Positions 34,074-43,646 are shown, counted from the first letter of the stretch. The stretch is DNA of 64,000 bases from DASPSM01 sp036008465 (GCA_036008465.1 DASYNP010000131.1:13328-77327), one strand, 5' to 3'. Notes: a model not told the origin generated them from the sequence alone. Translations and numbers: made by a program.

Positions 34074-37000
34074 TCAATGCGCCGCCGGCTGCGCCGGTGC
34101 GCACTTCGATGTCTTCGCGAGCGCGAGCTCTTTCACGGCCTTCAAGTCGAGCTTGCCCGTGCCCAGAATCGGGATCTCGGGCACTTCGATGAAGCTGTCG
34201 GCTGAGGGGAGCCACAGGTTCGGAATGTCGGCTTCGCCGAGTTCCTTCAAGACTTGATCGACCGATTTTGCGAGCGGCTTGTGCAGCACGATGATCCGCT
34301 CGCCCTTGTCGGCGTCGGGGACTGCCGTGACCGCGATGTGGACTTCTCCTTCGCCCTCTTCATCGTTCGGATCTTCGACGATCTTGGTCAACAGTTCCTC
34401 GATGCGGATGTGCGGCACCATCTCGCCGGCGATCTTGGAGAAACGACTCTGGCGGCCGGTGATGTGGATGAAGCCGTCGCTGTCGATTTTGCCGATGTCG
34501 CCCGTGTTGTACCAACCGTCGTGGATCACTTCAGCCGTTTTCTGGGGATTGTTGAGATAGCCGACCATCACGTTCGGGCCCTTGATCCACAACAGACCCT
34601 CTTGGTTGATACCGAGGTCGGCCCTCGTGTCGGGGTCGACGATTTTTGCGACGACGTTGGGAATCGCGCGGCCGATGGTCCCCTTGCGCTCGGCTTCATC
34701 GGTGCCTGAGGCCGAACGGCTCTTGGGAACGTTGCAGGCGGCGAGCGGCGAAAGCTCGGTGGTGCCGTACCCCTCGGTCGGGAAGATGCCGAACTTGGCC
34801 TCGAAGTCTTGGGCCAGATCCTGGGGCAACTTTTCGGCTCCAGTGATCACCAGGTTGACGGTGCGGAACTGTTCCTTCTCGCAACGTTTGAGGTAGCGCT
34901 TGATGAATGTCGGCGTCGCGGCGATCACGGTCACTTTGTGTTTCTCGCACAGTTTGCCAATTACTCTGGCCTCGACCGGGTTGAAGTGATAGACGGCCCC
35001 CGGCTCGCCAGAGGCGATCAGCCACAGCGGAAACGTGTAACCGAACGAGTGGAAGAACGGCAGCACGCCCATCAGCACGTCGTCGGTCGTGAAGTGCAAG
35101 AGTTGATTGGCGGCGATGAGGTTCGTGGCGATGTTCTTGTGCGTCTGCATCACGCCTTTTGGCTCGCCCGTCGAGCCGGAGGTGAAGATCACCGTCATCA
35201 AATCGTCGGGCTTGATGCGCTCGAGACCGAGCATCCGTTCCAAGATGAACGACGGCACAAAATAGGCCTTGAGCGCCGCGATGAGCTTTTGGCCGCGCGT
35301 CACTTTTTTCAGGAGATCTTCGAGCAGCACGACCTGGCAATCGAGATCGAATGGCCGCTTTTCGAGGAAGCGGGCGCTCGTGATCACGTGCTTGATCCCG
35401 GCTTCGCGGATGCAGTGATTGACGTCCGGGTTCGACAGCGTGTAGTTCAAGTTGACCGCCACCCGCGGCATCATCGACACGGCCAGATTGGCGACCACGC
35501 TTCCCACCGCGGGAGGAAGTAAAATTCCGACCATCTTCTCGTCGGCGCCGATCACATCGCGCAAGAGCAGCTCGCGAAGGATCAAGCTCCCGGCCAGCAG
35601 CCGGCCTCCCTTTAATTCGGTGCCGCTCGAGTCGGCAACCTTGGGCTGAAACATGCATTTCTTGAGTCGACGGATCGCCTGGCGCGGCGGCACCAAAATG
35701 CGCTCTTTCCTTGCCTCCACGGCTTCGACTCCCAGGTTCTGCACGGCTTGCCGAATTTGGTTGATGTCGTCGGGATCGTCCAGCGGCTTGCCGAAAAGGA
35801 TGGAGATGGGGTAGGGCCAGTGGCGGGGCATTTTCCAGAAAAACTTCCCGCCGCTGTAACTAAAAATACTACCCCAAAGCTCGTCGAGATACACGGGGAT
35901 GACGGGGCATCCCGTTCCGTCGACAATTCGCATCAGGCCCCGCTGGAACGGTTGCAGCTGGCCGGTGCGAGTAATTCCCCCCTCGGCGAAGATGCAAACC
36001 AGGTCCCCCTCCAACAGGGCTTCCTTCGCTGCATCGAGCGACCGCAACAGAGCTTTTGGCCCATCGGTGCCGCGGATGGGAATAACCTCCCACATCTTCG
36101 ACAGCCAGCCGATCCACCACCCGGTGACGTAATCGGACCAGGCAATCATGCGGATGGGTCGATTGGAGACCAACAGCAACAGCACGCCGTCGAGCCACGA
36201 GACATGGTTTGCGACGAGCAGGGCACCGCCCCGTTCGGGCAGATTTTTGAGCCCGCGCACGTGGAGCCGGTAGAAGAGCTTGCTCAGGATCCAGACGATG
36301 CAGCGGACCGTCGCCTGCGGAATCAGGCACACGACATAGATCGCCACGGGGACGGTGCCGAGTCCGGCCGCCAGGAAGATCGTCGAGGCGGTCCAGTGCA
36401 ACTTCGACTGCATGAGCCAGAACAATCCGGCTGCCACAATCATAAAGCTGTAGGCGATGAAGTTGGCGGCGGCCAGAATCGTGCCGCGGGTCTTGACCTC
36501 GCTGCGCTGCTGCAAGTAGGACTCAAGCGGAATATCGAACAGCCCGGACGAAATGCCCAGCGTAAAGAGCCAGACGCACGACCAGCCGAACGCGCGGTGC
36601 ATGGCCGATTCGGCGCCCGTGGTGGCGACCGAGTTCCCAGTCAGATACAGCAAAAAGGCGCTCAAGACGATGCCGGTTGCCCCGAGCGGCACGAGTCCCA
36701 GCTCGACCTTTCCACCCGACCAGAGCCCGGCGAGCACGCTTCCCAAACCGACGCCGACAACCAACATTGCCAAGAGCGGACCGATGTCTTCCTGCCCCAG
36801 CGCCAGCACTTTCGTTCCGTAAGAGTCGATATTCATCTGGGCCAGCGAAGCGAGGAACCAGAAGAAGGCGATGCCGAGTGCCGTGCGGAACAACGTGCGG
36901 TCGCGGGCCAGGAGTTTCAGCTCGGCGTACGTGCTCTTCACCATGTTCTTGGGGAAGCGGCGGAGGCGGTCGGCGATCGGCAGCGGGCGGATCATCAAAC

Positions 37001-37715
37001 TCGCGCCCAGCCCGAGCAGCGCGACGCTGACAAAGGCCGTCGCCGCGCGGGCGACTCCCGCCAGCCCCGGGTGAGCCATCAAGATGGGGCCGGTCCCCTC
37101 GAACAGCCTTTGCATCTGGACGTAGAGTCCGTTGCCCGCGACAAAACCGAGGGCCGACGACACGATGGTGACGAGTCCCATCAGGCCGTTCCCCTTCGTC
37201 AGTTTTTCGGGCCGCAGGATCTCGGCGATCGATCCGTATTTTGAGGGGGCAAAGAGCGCGGCCTGTGCTCCCATCAGCGCGACGACGACGAACAAGAGGT
37301 GAATGCTCCCCAGCATGACGGCAACGGAGCCCAGGATTACCAGCAGAACTTCGGCCACCTTGCAGGCGACGATGACCGTCCGTTTGCTGAAGCGGTCCGC
37401 CAAATAACCGGCCGGCGCAGCCAGCAGGGCATAGGGAAGCGTGAAACAAACCAGCCCGAGAGAAAGGGCCAGGGAGGATTCCATCATTTCCTTCCCCAGC
37501 GGCACGACGAACCAACGAAACATATTGTCGTTGAGCGTGCCCAGAAACTGCGTCAGCAGCAGGCCGATAAAGCTCGGCGAAGCGAGTCCCGCGCGTCCGC
37601 GCGGCTGAGAATTGTCCGAATTCGCTTCCATATTCGGCTGATTCGAAGAAGGCGATGGCTCGGACGAAGACCGTCGGGCGGCGCTCGAGCGGTCTTTAAG
37701 TAGCTGTGTGTTCAT
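34074..37715 (-). CDS. LplT-like MFS / PlsC acyltransferase / acyl-ACP synthetase fusion
   Basis: 1213 residues in three parts. About 45-440: an MFS-like transporter resembling the lysophospholipid flippase LplT. About 470-660: a PlsC-type 1-acylglycerol-phosphate acyltransferase with NHVSWLDG (catalytic His504 and Asp509) and later FAEGGITRTG. About 690-1200: an AMP-forming acyl-ACP/CoA synthetase with FTSGSTGEPKG near 843-853, GYGTTELSPL and YNTGDIG. Together this matches the LplT-Aas pathway for taking up and re-acylating lysophospholipids, in one chain. The C-terminus is complete (LDLKAVKELA). A single-gene unit. Confidence 0.92.
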   Translation of the reverse strand: MNTQLLKDRSSAARRSSSEPSPSSNQPNMEANSDNSQPRGRAGLASPSFIGLLLTQFLGTLNDNMFRWFVVPLGKEMMESSLALSLGLVCFTLPYALLAAPAGYLADRFSKRTVIVACKVAEVLLVILGSVAVMLGSIHLLFVVVALMGAQAALFAPSKYGSIAEILRPEKLTKGNGLMGLVTIVSSALGFVAGNGLYVQMQRLFEGTGPILMAHPGLAGVARAATAFVSVALLGLGASLMIRPLPIADRLRRFPKNMVKSTYAELKLLARDRTLFRTALGIAFFWFLASLAQMNIDSYGTKVLALGQEDIGPLLAMLVVGVGLGSVLAGLWSGGKVELGLVPLGATGIVLSAFLLYLTGNSVATTGAESAMHRAFGWSCVWLFTLGISSGLFDIPLESYLQQRSEVKTRGTILAAANFIAYSFMIVAAGLFWLMQSKLHWTASTIFLAAGLGTVPVAIYVVCLIPQATVRCIVWILSKLFYRLHVRGLKNLPERGGALLVANHVSWLDGVLLLLVSNRPIRMIAWSDYVTGWWIGWLSKMWEVIPIRGTDGPKALLRSLDAAKEALLEGDLVCIFAEGGITRTGQLQPFQRGLMRIVDGTGCPVIPVYLDELWGSIFSYSGGKFFWKMPRHWPYPISILFGKPLDDPDDINQIRQAVQNLGVEAVEARKERILVPPRQAIRRLKKCMFQPKVADSSGTELKGGRLLAGSLILRELLLRDVIGADEKMVGILLPPAVGSVVANLAVSMMPRVAVNLNYTLSNPDVNHCIREAGIKHVITSARFLEKRPFDLDCQVVLLEDLLKKVTRGQKLIAALKAYFVPSFILERMLGLERIKPDDLMTVIFTSGSTGEPKGVMQTHKNIATNLIAANQLLHFTTDDVLMGVLPFFHSFGYTFPLWLIASGEPGAVYHFNPVEARVIGKLCEKHKVTVIAATPTFIKRYLKRCEKEQFRTVNLVITGAEKLPQDLAQDFEAKFGIFPTEGYGTTELSPLAACNVPKSRSASGTDEAERKGTIGRAIPNVVAKIVDPDTRADLGINQEGLLWIKGPNVMVGYLNNPQKTAEVIHDGWYNTGDIGKIDSDGFIHITGRQSRFSKIAGEMVPHIRIEELLTKIVEDPNDEEGEGEVHIAVTAVPDADKGERIIVLHKPLAKSVDQVLKELGEADIPNLWLPSADSFIEVPEIPILGTGKLDLKAVKELALAKTSKCAPAQPAAH

Positions 37716-37872
37716 GCCTCTGCAGGCGCAAAGGACCTCAAAATATCACGCAGAAACCGGACCCAAACCGCCCCAGAAGCTGCCGATGACGCTGCCAACT
37801 GTATTTTTGCGGGTAATCCGGAACAAGGCGGATGCCGGGCGGGGGGGCGATCCGTCTTGTTCCTTTGATTCC

Positions 37873-38934
37873 TTAGGGAACAAAGGCAAACCGGCCGCGA
37901 TTGTGGGTGGCCAACGGCTTCAGCGACTTTTCGGCGCGCGGGTCGCCGATCGCAATTGTGTTCAGCTCCACGACGCTCTGCCGCAGAGCGTTCAAGTCGC
38001 CCTGGACATCGCGGGGGAACATCCCATCGGTGAGCAAGTAAACCACGTCGGGCCTGAGGCCGAGCGCCATCGTGAGAGCCGGACGCGGATCGGTCAACCC
38101 CGATGCGGGGACAGAGGAGACCCATTCCAAAAATCTCTGCTGATTCTGGGGGTAGGCGTGTTCCATCCCATCGGCCGGCATCGGAATCGGATGTTCGTTG
38201 AAAAAGATGATGAAAAACTGCTGTTCTTCGGTAAGACCAAGAATCGATTTGGCCAATTCCAGCTTCAGCTGGCCAAATCGGGTTTTCGCCTCGCCGAGGT
38301 AGGGGTGATTCATGCTGGAAGATGCATCGACCACAAACGCAATTCGGCGCCCCGCTGCTGGGACACCGAAGAAGCTGGCTTTGTGACCGCCTCCGCGACC
38401 CGAGCCGCCGCTCGTATCGCCGTCCGTGGGAGGGCCATTTTTACCGATCGCCGCGCCAACAATGTCGGCCAGTCCCCCGCGTGAACGCGAATCGCTCACC
38501 CATTGCGAGCCAAGCGGTTGCGCGTGGACCGCCAGACGAATCCGGGACGAGCGATTTTCGGGCGCCGCAACCGAATTCGCTCCCTCCGCCGGGCCTTGTG
38601 CCCCGCCGGCCGGTCCGGCGGCGGACTTGTTGTCGGCCGGGGCCGGCGCCACCTCGATCAGGCGTCCGGGGGCCAGCGGCGAGAAATCGCCGATTTCGGC
38701 CGCGGACATTCCGACTTCCAAAGTGTCGGCTTGCCTGCCCGAGGTGCGGAGTTCAAACGCGCAGAGAGCCGCGACGACCAGCACAACGGTATGCAGCCCG
38801 GCCGAGGCCGTGATGGCGTAGCGCCACGGTCGGGAGCCCAGTTTTGGTATCGGATTGAGTGTCGCGGACAAGTTGGCAAACGGTCTGGATGGCAAACGGT
38901 CTGGAAGAGAACCACACAATATCGGCAAACTCAC
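37873..38934 (-). CDS. von Willebrand factor A domain membrane protein
   Basis: Up to 353 residues. One membrane helix (about 42-60, AITASAGLHTVVLVVAAL), a Gly/Ala/Pro-rich linker, and a C-terminal vWA domain (about 190-353) with the metal-binding MIDAS motif DASSSM and LLTDGMFP. Likely faces the periplasm and binds a protein partner. The true start is uncertain: a 16-bp tandem duplication lies at the very 5' end of the frame, and an internal start closer to the helix is possible. Divergent from the DCC gene. Confidence 0.8.
   Translation of the reverse strand: MSLPILCGSLPDRLPSRPFANLSATLNPIPKLGSRPWRYAITASAGLHTVVLVVAALCAFELRTSGRQADTLEVGMSAAEIGDFSPLAPGRLIEVAPAPADNKSAAGPAGGAQGPAEGANSVAAPENRSSRIRLAVHAQPLGSQWVSDSRSRGGLADIVGAAIGKNGPPTDGDTSGGSGRGGGHKASFFGVPAAGRRIAFVVDASSSMNHPYLGEAKTRFGQLKLELAKSILGLTEEQQFFIIFFNEHPIPMPADGMEHAYPQNQQRFLEWVSSVPASGLTDPRPALTMALGLRPDVVYLLTDGMFPRDVQGDLNALRQSVVELNTIAIGDPRAEKSLKPLATHNRGRFAFVP
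38875..38905. repeat. 16-bp tandem duplication at the 5' end of the vWA gene
   Basis: GGCAAACGGTCTGGA occurs at 38875-38889 and again at 38891-38905 (period 16). Because 16 is not a multiple of three, the duplication would shift the frame, so it probably lies before the true start codon or was acquired recently. Confidence 0.7.
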
Positions 38935-39159
38935 ATCGAATTGCCGAAACTTCCCATTCTTCTTGTTTTATTATACCGCCGAGGAGACTGCGAGTCGCAG
39001 CGGCCAGCCCGCGGGCGGGGTCAAAGCGCAGGGGGCCGGTCGAGGGCACGGATTGCGATTCCGCAATCAGTTTCGACCCCCCGAAGAATGCTCGTTAATG
39101 CGAATCCGGCAATCCGGTTATGATGATTGCATCGCTCTTGTGCCTGAAGGCAAAACGAC

Positions 39160-39663
39160 ATGGATGGAAGCACGCCGACGCCTGTGGGCCCCGCCGGGGT
39201 AAGTACCCTGCCAAAATCTGACGGTCCAGCCGCCAATTCCCGCGGCGCAAACATCGAGCCGGGAACCGGGGAAGGGCCCGTCCTCTTCTTTGACGGCGTC
39301 TGCGGGCTATGCAACCGGTTCATCGATTTCGTCATCAGCCGCGATCGGACGGCCGTCTTCCGCTTCGCCCCGCTGCAAGGAGAAACGGCCCGCGATCGCC
39401 TGCCCGAGGCCGACGTCCGCGAAGTCAACACGATGGTGCTGCGGGACGAGCAGGGCGTGTTTCGCAAGTCGACGGCCGCGGTGCGGGTTCTCATCCGACT
39501 GGGCGGCGTCTGGCGAATCCTCGGAGGCGCGCTCTGGTTGGTGCCTCGTCCGTTGCGAGACGTCGGCTATTCGCTCGTCGCGCGAAACCGCTACGCGATT
39601 TTCGGCAAGAAGGACACTTGCCGCATGGCGAGTGCTGCCGAGCGAGGGCGGTTTCTGCCGTGA
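39160..39663 (+). CDS. DCC-family (DUF393) thiol-disulfide oxidoreductase-like protein
   Basis: 167 residues. The family signature DGVCGLCN is at 45-52 (the DxxCxxC motif), followed by FIDFVISRD, RFAPLQGE and the C-terminal YAIFGKKDTCRMASAAERGRFLP. DCC proteins have a predicted thioredoxin-like fold. The first 35 residues are Pro/Gly-rich and probably not conserved, so a later start is possible. Confidence 0.88.
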   Translation: MDGSTPTPVGPAGVSTLPKSDGPAANSRGANIEPGTGEGPVLFFDGVCGLCNRFIDFVISRDRTAVFRFAPLQGETARDRLPEADVREVNTMVLRDEQGVFRKSTAAVRVLIRLGGVWRILGGALWLVPRPLRDVGYSLVARNRYAIFGKKDTCRMASAAERGRFLP

Positions 39664-39733
39664 GAGCCGTCCTCCTCAACACCGCGCCTCTGCCGAAAGT
39701 TCGCGTCAACTGTCTCAACGTCACGCAGTGTTG

Positions 39734-40741
39734 ATGAACGAAACCCTCACCGTGCGGCGTTGGTATCGCGTCTTTCCCGCGGGCGCCTGCCTGGTGCTTT
39801 GCGCTCTGCTCAGTTTTGTGCTGTGGCTGTGCCTGGCCGCGCCTGGCGCGCTGGGAACTCTTTTTCTGCTGGCGTTTTCGATTGGGTACACGCTGGCCAT
39901 CGGATCGCTGGTTGTGCACCTCCTCTTCTGTTGGCGGCATCGGTTGCAATTTGAAAACGGGCGGGTGATCAGCCGAGGGTTATTTGCGGTAACCGAGATC
40001 CGCCTGGCGGACGTGACGGATGGCAAATGGATTCCGCACGGGTTCGGAGTCGTTGTGCTCAAGACGAATTTCGACAAAGTGGCGATTAACTTCGCCCGCT
40101 ATCCGCCCGACGCCTCGCTGCAAATCATCCAATTTCTGCGGGACGTCCTGCCGAAGTCGACACAGCAGGACTGGGACCGGTTTTGTCTCAGAATTGCCAT
40201 TCCGCTCCGAAACCCGGCGAGCGACACCCGGCCGACGGAAGTCCTGTTCTCCCGCGCGCAGTTTGATCGGCTGTTCTCGTCGCTATTTTTCGCTGACCTA
40301 GCGTTGGCAGTGTGCTATTGGCGGATTGTCGGCTTTCCCGGTGATTGGACGATCACGACTCTGCCGTTGGCGCTGACCGGTCTCTTTTGGATCACTGTTC
40401 GTTACCTTGTTCCGCTCCGGCTCACGACCAAGGTCGGCTGGTTTCCAGTGGCATTATTTCTCGACGCACTTGTGGACCATCTCGCTTGGTCCTTCCGTTT
40501 GTTCGGTCTCGCCATGCTTTGTTGTGGACTCCTTTTCGGAATTGCGCGCGGGCTCCAACTTTCGATCGCTGTACTTGTGATCGCAGGCGTTCTCGAGTTG
40601 GTTCGACGGTCGCTCAAGCATTGGAGGGATTACAAAGAGCAGCGAGCTTACGACCTTGCGCACTCCGAGACGGCGGTTCACGAATGGGAACTGCTGGATC
40701 GCGTGGACGCCGCTGCCGCAGCTGGAGAAGGCGTGGGATGA
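39734..40741 (+). CDS. Unknown membrane protein
   Basis: 335 residues from the ATG at 39734. About six hydrophobic helices: two at 18-37 and 42-64, a soluble stretch (about 70-150) with LQFENGRVISRGLFAVTEIRLADV that resembles a PH-like domain, then four more helices (about 183-305) and a charged tail. No family is recognised with confidence. The frame is open further upstream through the DCC gene but without membrane-protein composition. Downstream lies repeat copy B. Confidence 0.6.
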   Translation: MNETLTVRRWYRVFPAGACLVLCALLSFVLWLCLAAPGALGTLFLLAFSIGYTLAIGSLVVHLLFCWRHRLQFENGRVISRGLFAVTEIRLADVTDGKWIPHGFGVVVLKTNFDKVAINFARYPPDASLQIIQFLRDVLPKSTQQDWDRFCLRIAIPLRNPASDTRPTEVLFSRAQFDRLFSSLFFADLALAVCYWRIVGFPGDWTITTLPLALTGLFWITVRYLVPLRLTTKVGWFPVALFLDALVDHLAWSFRLFGLAMLCCGLLFGIARGLQLSIAVLVIAGVLELVRRSLKHWRDYKEQRAYDLAHSETAVHEWELLDRVDAAAAAGEGVG

Positions 40742-40769
40742 CGGGGTCAACGAGGGAGCTGTCGGCGAG

Positions 40770-40886
40770 GCACACTTTTCCCAAACCGACGGCTCTGCCG
40801 TCGTGTCATTGATGAGCGCGCGAGAACGACGGCTTTGCCGTCGATTCCGGAACGACAGCGAAGCTGTCGGCTTGGGAAAAGTGTGC
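40770..40886. repeat. REP-like palindromic element, copy B (composite)
   Basis: The longest copy in the window, 117 bases. The outer arms of 21 bases (40770-40790 with 40866-40886, starting GCACACTTTTCCCAA) are complementary with one mismatch. Three inner hairpins follow the CCGACGGC-NNN-GCCGTCG pattern. The rest of the 40742-41078 gap holds the promoter region of the PQQ-propeller gene, with AGGGAG before its ATG. Confidence 0.85.
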
Positions 40887-41078
40887 GTCGAAACGAACGT
40901 CCATCGCTAGCGCTTCAACCGACACTGCACCAATGCCTTGCGCCCAAGATGCAATCTGTTGTTTCGTGCACGGCTTTTTGCGGACTGAACCTTCCGGCTC
41001 GATTCATTACACTACGACCTAGCGCATCGACAATCTCGCATCTTGACCGCTCGCTAAAGAATAGGGAGTCGCTAACCC

Positions 41079-42848
41079 ATGTCCGTCGAGTCGAAAGGCG
41101 TGACCGGCCCCAATCCGACTGCTGAGGAGGTCACCGAGTCGCGTGCCCCTCAGGCGACCAAGCGCAGCCGGCTGCCGCGATGGGTTCGCGTCGGAACGCC
41201 GATCGCCATTCTCGGGATCGGGGCCGCCATCGAGGCGTACATCTGGACCAAGTATCAGGACGACAGCACCCAGCGCGTGATGCGGACGTGGTACACCGCT
41301 CCGCTGTTTGCGTTCCTCTTGGTCCTCTGGTGGACGTTTCTGTCGGGGTTTCGTTGGAGAATTCGACTCGCCGGCTTGGGACTTCTTGGAGTCGGAGTAT
41401 TGGCGTTTGGCTGGATGTTCCGTTTCAAGGAATTCAGCGGCGACATGGTTCCGCATTTTGAGTCACGGTCGCGCCCATCGGCCGAGCAACGGGCGGCCGA
41501 CTACTGGAAGAACGAGACGAGCGAAGCCGCTTTGGCAGCGACCATTTCGGGGAAAGCAGGGTCGGCCGCCGTCGAGAAACTGGAGATCGGACCCCAGGAC
41601 TGGCCTCAGTTCAACGGGCCTCACCGCGACGGGCGCGCCGACTCCGTGCGGGTTCGAACAAGCTGGCCGGAGGAGAAACCGCAAAAACTCTCCGACATGG
41701 AGCTGCGGCCCCCGCGGGAACTTTGGCGCCATCCCGTCGGGGCGGCATGGTCCTCGTTCGCGGTCGTCGGCAATTTTGCCTTTACGCAAGAGCAGCGCGG
41801 GGCCGACGAGGCGGTCGTCTGCTACGACGCGCAAAATGGCAAGCAACTTTGGGCTCATCTCGACCAGGATCAGCGCTACGACCAGGCGATGGCGGGAATC
41901 GGGCCCCGCGCGACGCCCACCGTTCACGACTCGCGCGTCTATACATTCGGTGCCACGGGCATTTTGAATTGTTTCGCCGCTCGGACTGGGGCCGTGCTCT
42001 GGTCGAAGAACGCAGTCGAGGAGGCCGGCGTCAAGCCCCTGCAATTCGGCATGGCGGGCTCGCCCCTGGTCTACGAAAACCTCGTCGTGGTGAATCCGGG
42101 AGGCCCGCGCCAAGCGATCGACGGAACCCAGACGAGCGGCCGCGCCGTGATCGCCTACGATCGGCTCACCGGCAAAGAAGTCTGGGCGGCCGGCGACTGC
42201 CAGGCGGCCTACGCCTCGCCCAGTCTCGCGACGATCGGTGGCGTAAAGCAAGTTGTCATCTTCGATGCCCTCGGCGGGGCCGGCCACGATGCCACCACAG
42301 GCAAGCAGCTCTGGCGCACGCCATTGTGGACCAATGAGTTTCACAACAATTGTGCGCAGCCGGTTGTCGGCAAAGACGCCGGCGGAGAGGGCGCTGTCTT
42401 CTTGAGCAGCGGCTACGGGACCGGCAGCATCCTGTTCGACGTCAAGAAATCAGGCGACACCTGGGCCGTCAGTGAACATTGGCAAGCGCCGAACAAGTTC
42501 AAGCTCAAGTTCAATTCGGGAGTGACGCGCGACGGTGTCGTCTACGGCCTGGACGAAGGGATCTTGTCCTGCTTCGACCTCTCCACAGGCCATCAGCGCT
42601 GGAAGCGCGGGCATTACGGCTACGGCCAGGTGCTGCTGTTTGAAAACGTGCTCTTCGTGATTTCCGAAGAAGGGGACGCGGTGTTCCTAGAGGTCTCGCC
42701 GAGCAATGCCCGAGAGGTGGCCCGCTTCCACGCCATCGAAGGCAAGACCTGGAACCATCCCGCCTACAGCAACGGCCGCCTCTATGTCCGCAACGCGGAA
42801 GAGGCCGCCTGCTACGATCTGGGGCCGATGCAAACGGCCTGGCGCTAG
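41079..42848 (+). CDS. Membrane-anchored PQQ-like beta-propeller protein
   Basis: 589 residues. N-terminal basic region, then three hydrophobic helices (about 35-52, 75-92, 95-112), then an eight-bladed WD40/PQQ-like propeller (about 160-589) with the blade pattern VVCYDAQNGKQLWAHL, VIAYDRLTGKEVWAAG, LSCFDLSTGHQRWKRG. It begins with QDWPQFNGPHRDGRAD, common to planctomycete outer-membrane-assembly-like propellers. A true PQQ dehydrogenase would have more conserved active-site residues. Its stop codon TAG is part of a dispersed repeat (42846-42911). Confidence 0.88.
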   Translation: MSVESKGVTGPNPTAEEVTESRAPQATKRSRLPRWVRVGTPIAILGIGAAIEAYIWTKYQDDSTQRVMRTWYTAPLFAFLLVLWWTFLSGFRWRIRLAGLGLLGVGVLAFGWMFRFKEFSGDMVPHFESRSRPSAEQRAADYWKNETSEAALAATISGKAGSAAVEKLEIGPQDWPQFNGPHRDGRADSVRVRTSWPEEKPQKLSDMELRPPRELWRHPVGAAWSSFAVVGNFAFTQEQRGADEAVVCYDAQNGKQLWAHLDQDQRYDQAMAGIGPRATPTVHDSRVYTFGATGILNCFAARTGAVLWSKNAVEEAGVKPLQFGMAGSPLVYENLVVVNPGGPRQAIDGTQTSGRAVIAYDRLTGKEVWAAGDCQAAYASPSLATIGGVKQVVIFDALGGAGHDATTGKQLWRTPLWTNEFHNNCAQPVVGKDAGGEGAVFLSSGYGTGSILFDVKKSGDTWAVSEHWQAPNKFKLKFNSGVTRDGVVYGLDEGILSCFDLSTGHQRWKRGHYGYGQVLLFENVLFVISEEGDAVFLEVSPSNAREVARFHAIEGKTWNHPAYSNGRLYVRNAEEAACYDLGPMQTAWR

Positions 42849-42911
42849 CCGCCGCAGGCGGTTCGTGCAGGCTGGCTGCATGAAGTCCCAACAAAACGTG
42901 ACGCGGCTAGC
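42846..42911 (+). repeat. Gene-end repeat, copy 1
   Basis: Begins with the TAG stop of the propeller gene (TAGCCGCCGCAGGCGG) and ends CGCGGCTAGC. It aligns with 45612-45678 on the other strand at 54 of 67 positions with one gap. Contains the hairpin CCGCC-GCA-GGCGG and terminal GCTAGC-type inverted ends. Confidence 0.75.
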
Positions 42912-42972
42912 ACGCCATGAGGAGCCGGATCGCTGACTTCGTGCGCGGCTTTCTCCACGGCTTGAGCCGGTC

Positions 42973-43548
42973 TCAAGCTCTCGCCTTGCCCGACACATTG
43001 GTCATCGCGTGGGGCCCGGGCGCGCTCACGGGCGGCTTCCCCGCGAATTCAAGATTGAATAGGTAGTCCTTTTTCCCGGGCGCCTGGTGGTCGATCACGA
43101 AATCTCGGATCTTTTCGTTCACGTCGGGGTCGTTGTAGAGATTGTTGAGCTGATCCGGCCCGACGAAGTTCCCTTGCCCCTTCCTCCGCAGCACGGCAAA
43201 AAGCAAAACGTAGTGTCCCGGCTCGATGCCGTCCTCAGTAAATCGGAATGTCCCGTCTTCTCTTGCGAGACAGTGCGGCCGCTTTCCAACCGGAAGGTCG
43301 GGTTTCTTCGGATCGTAGAGCATCAGGACAAGATGTTTTCTCTGCTCGTCGAAGGTCGGCGGCATCCCGTCGATGGTCACGGTGCCGGCAATTGGAAAGA
43401 GGGAGGTCGCCGTCATCCCGGCCGTGTCGAGCGCGATTTTGATCCGTTGCTCGGGTGACTGGCGGCTGGAACAACCCGCGGCGGCCGCGAGCACCAACAG
43501 CACCGACCACCGGCAGCCGCTCAATTCCCAACCGTTTCTCGAAATCAT
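42973..43548 (-). CDS. Small lipoprotein of unknown function next to DUF1559 protein
   Basis: 191 residues from the ATG at 43548. Signal sequence with lipobox LAAAAGC. The mature part has a single domain with IAGTVTIDGMPPTFDEQRKHLVLMLYD and GTFRFTEDGIEPGHYVLLFAVL, a transthyretin/carboxypeptidase-regulatory-like sandwich. In planctomycetes such lipoproteins are very commonly encoded beside DUF1559 prepilin-like proteins, as here. It is probably in the same transcript as the DUF1559 gene, with a strong palindrome between them. Confidence 0.75.
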   Translation of the reverse strand: MISRNGWELSGCRWSVLLVLAAAAGCSSRQSPEQRIKIALDTAGMTATSLFPIAGTVTIDGMPPTFDEQRKHLVLMLYDPKKPDLPVGKRPHCLAREDGTFRFTEDGIEPGHYVLLFAVLRRKGQGNFVGPDQLNNLYNDPDVNEKIRDFVIDHQAPGKKDYLFNLEFAGKPPVSAPGPHAMTNVSGKARA

Positions 43549-43619
43549 GATGGCGATCCCAGTTTGCCTACCGGAAAGGGCATTCGAGAGAAAGTTTGTG
43601 AAACCGAGAAGCCGAGGAA

Positions 43620-43646
43620 CACTGGCGGGCGAATCGCCCGCCAGTG
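43620..43646. repeat. Intercistronic palindrome
   Basis: CACTGGCGGGCGA and TCGCCCGCCAGTG form a 13-bp perfect stem around a single base. No T run, so it is more likely a repeat element or mRNA-processing hairpin than a terminator. It lies between the DUF1559 and lipoprotein genes. Confidence 0.75.

Noticed and set aside
35748..37244. A 498-codon open frame antisense to the LplT-PlsC-Aas gene
   Set aside because: High-GC shadow frame; composition (many Gln, Asp, Arg, His) is not protein-like and the minus-strand gene has clear domains.
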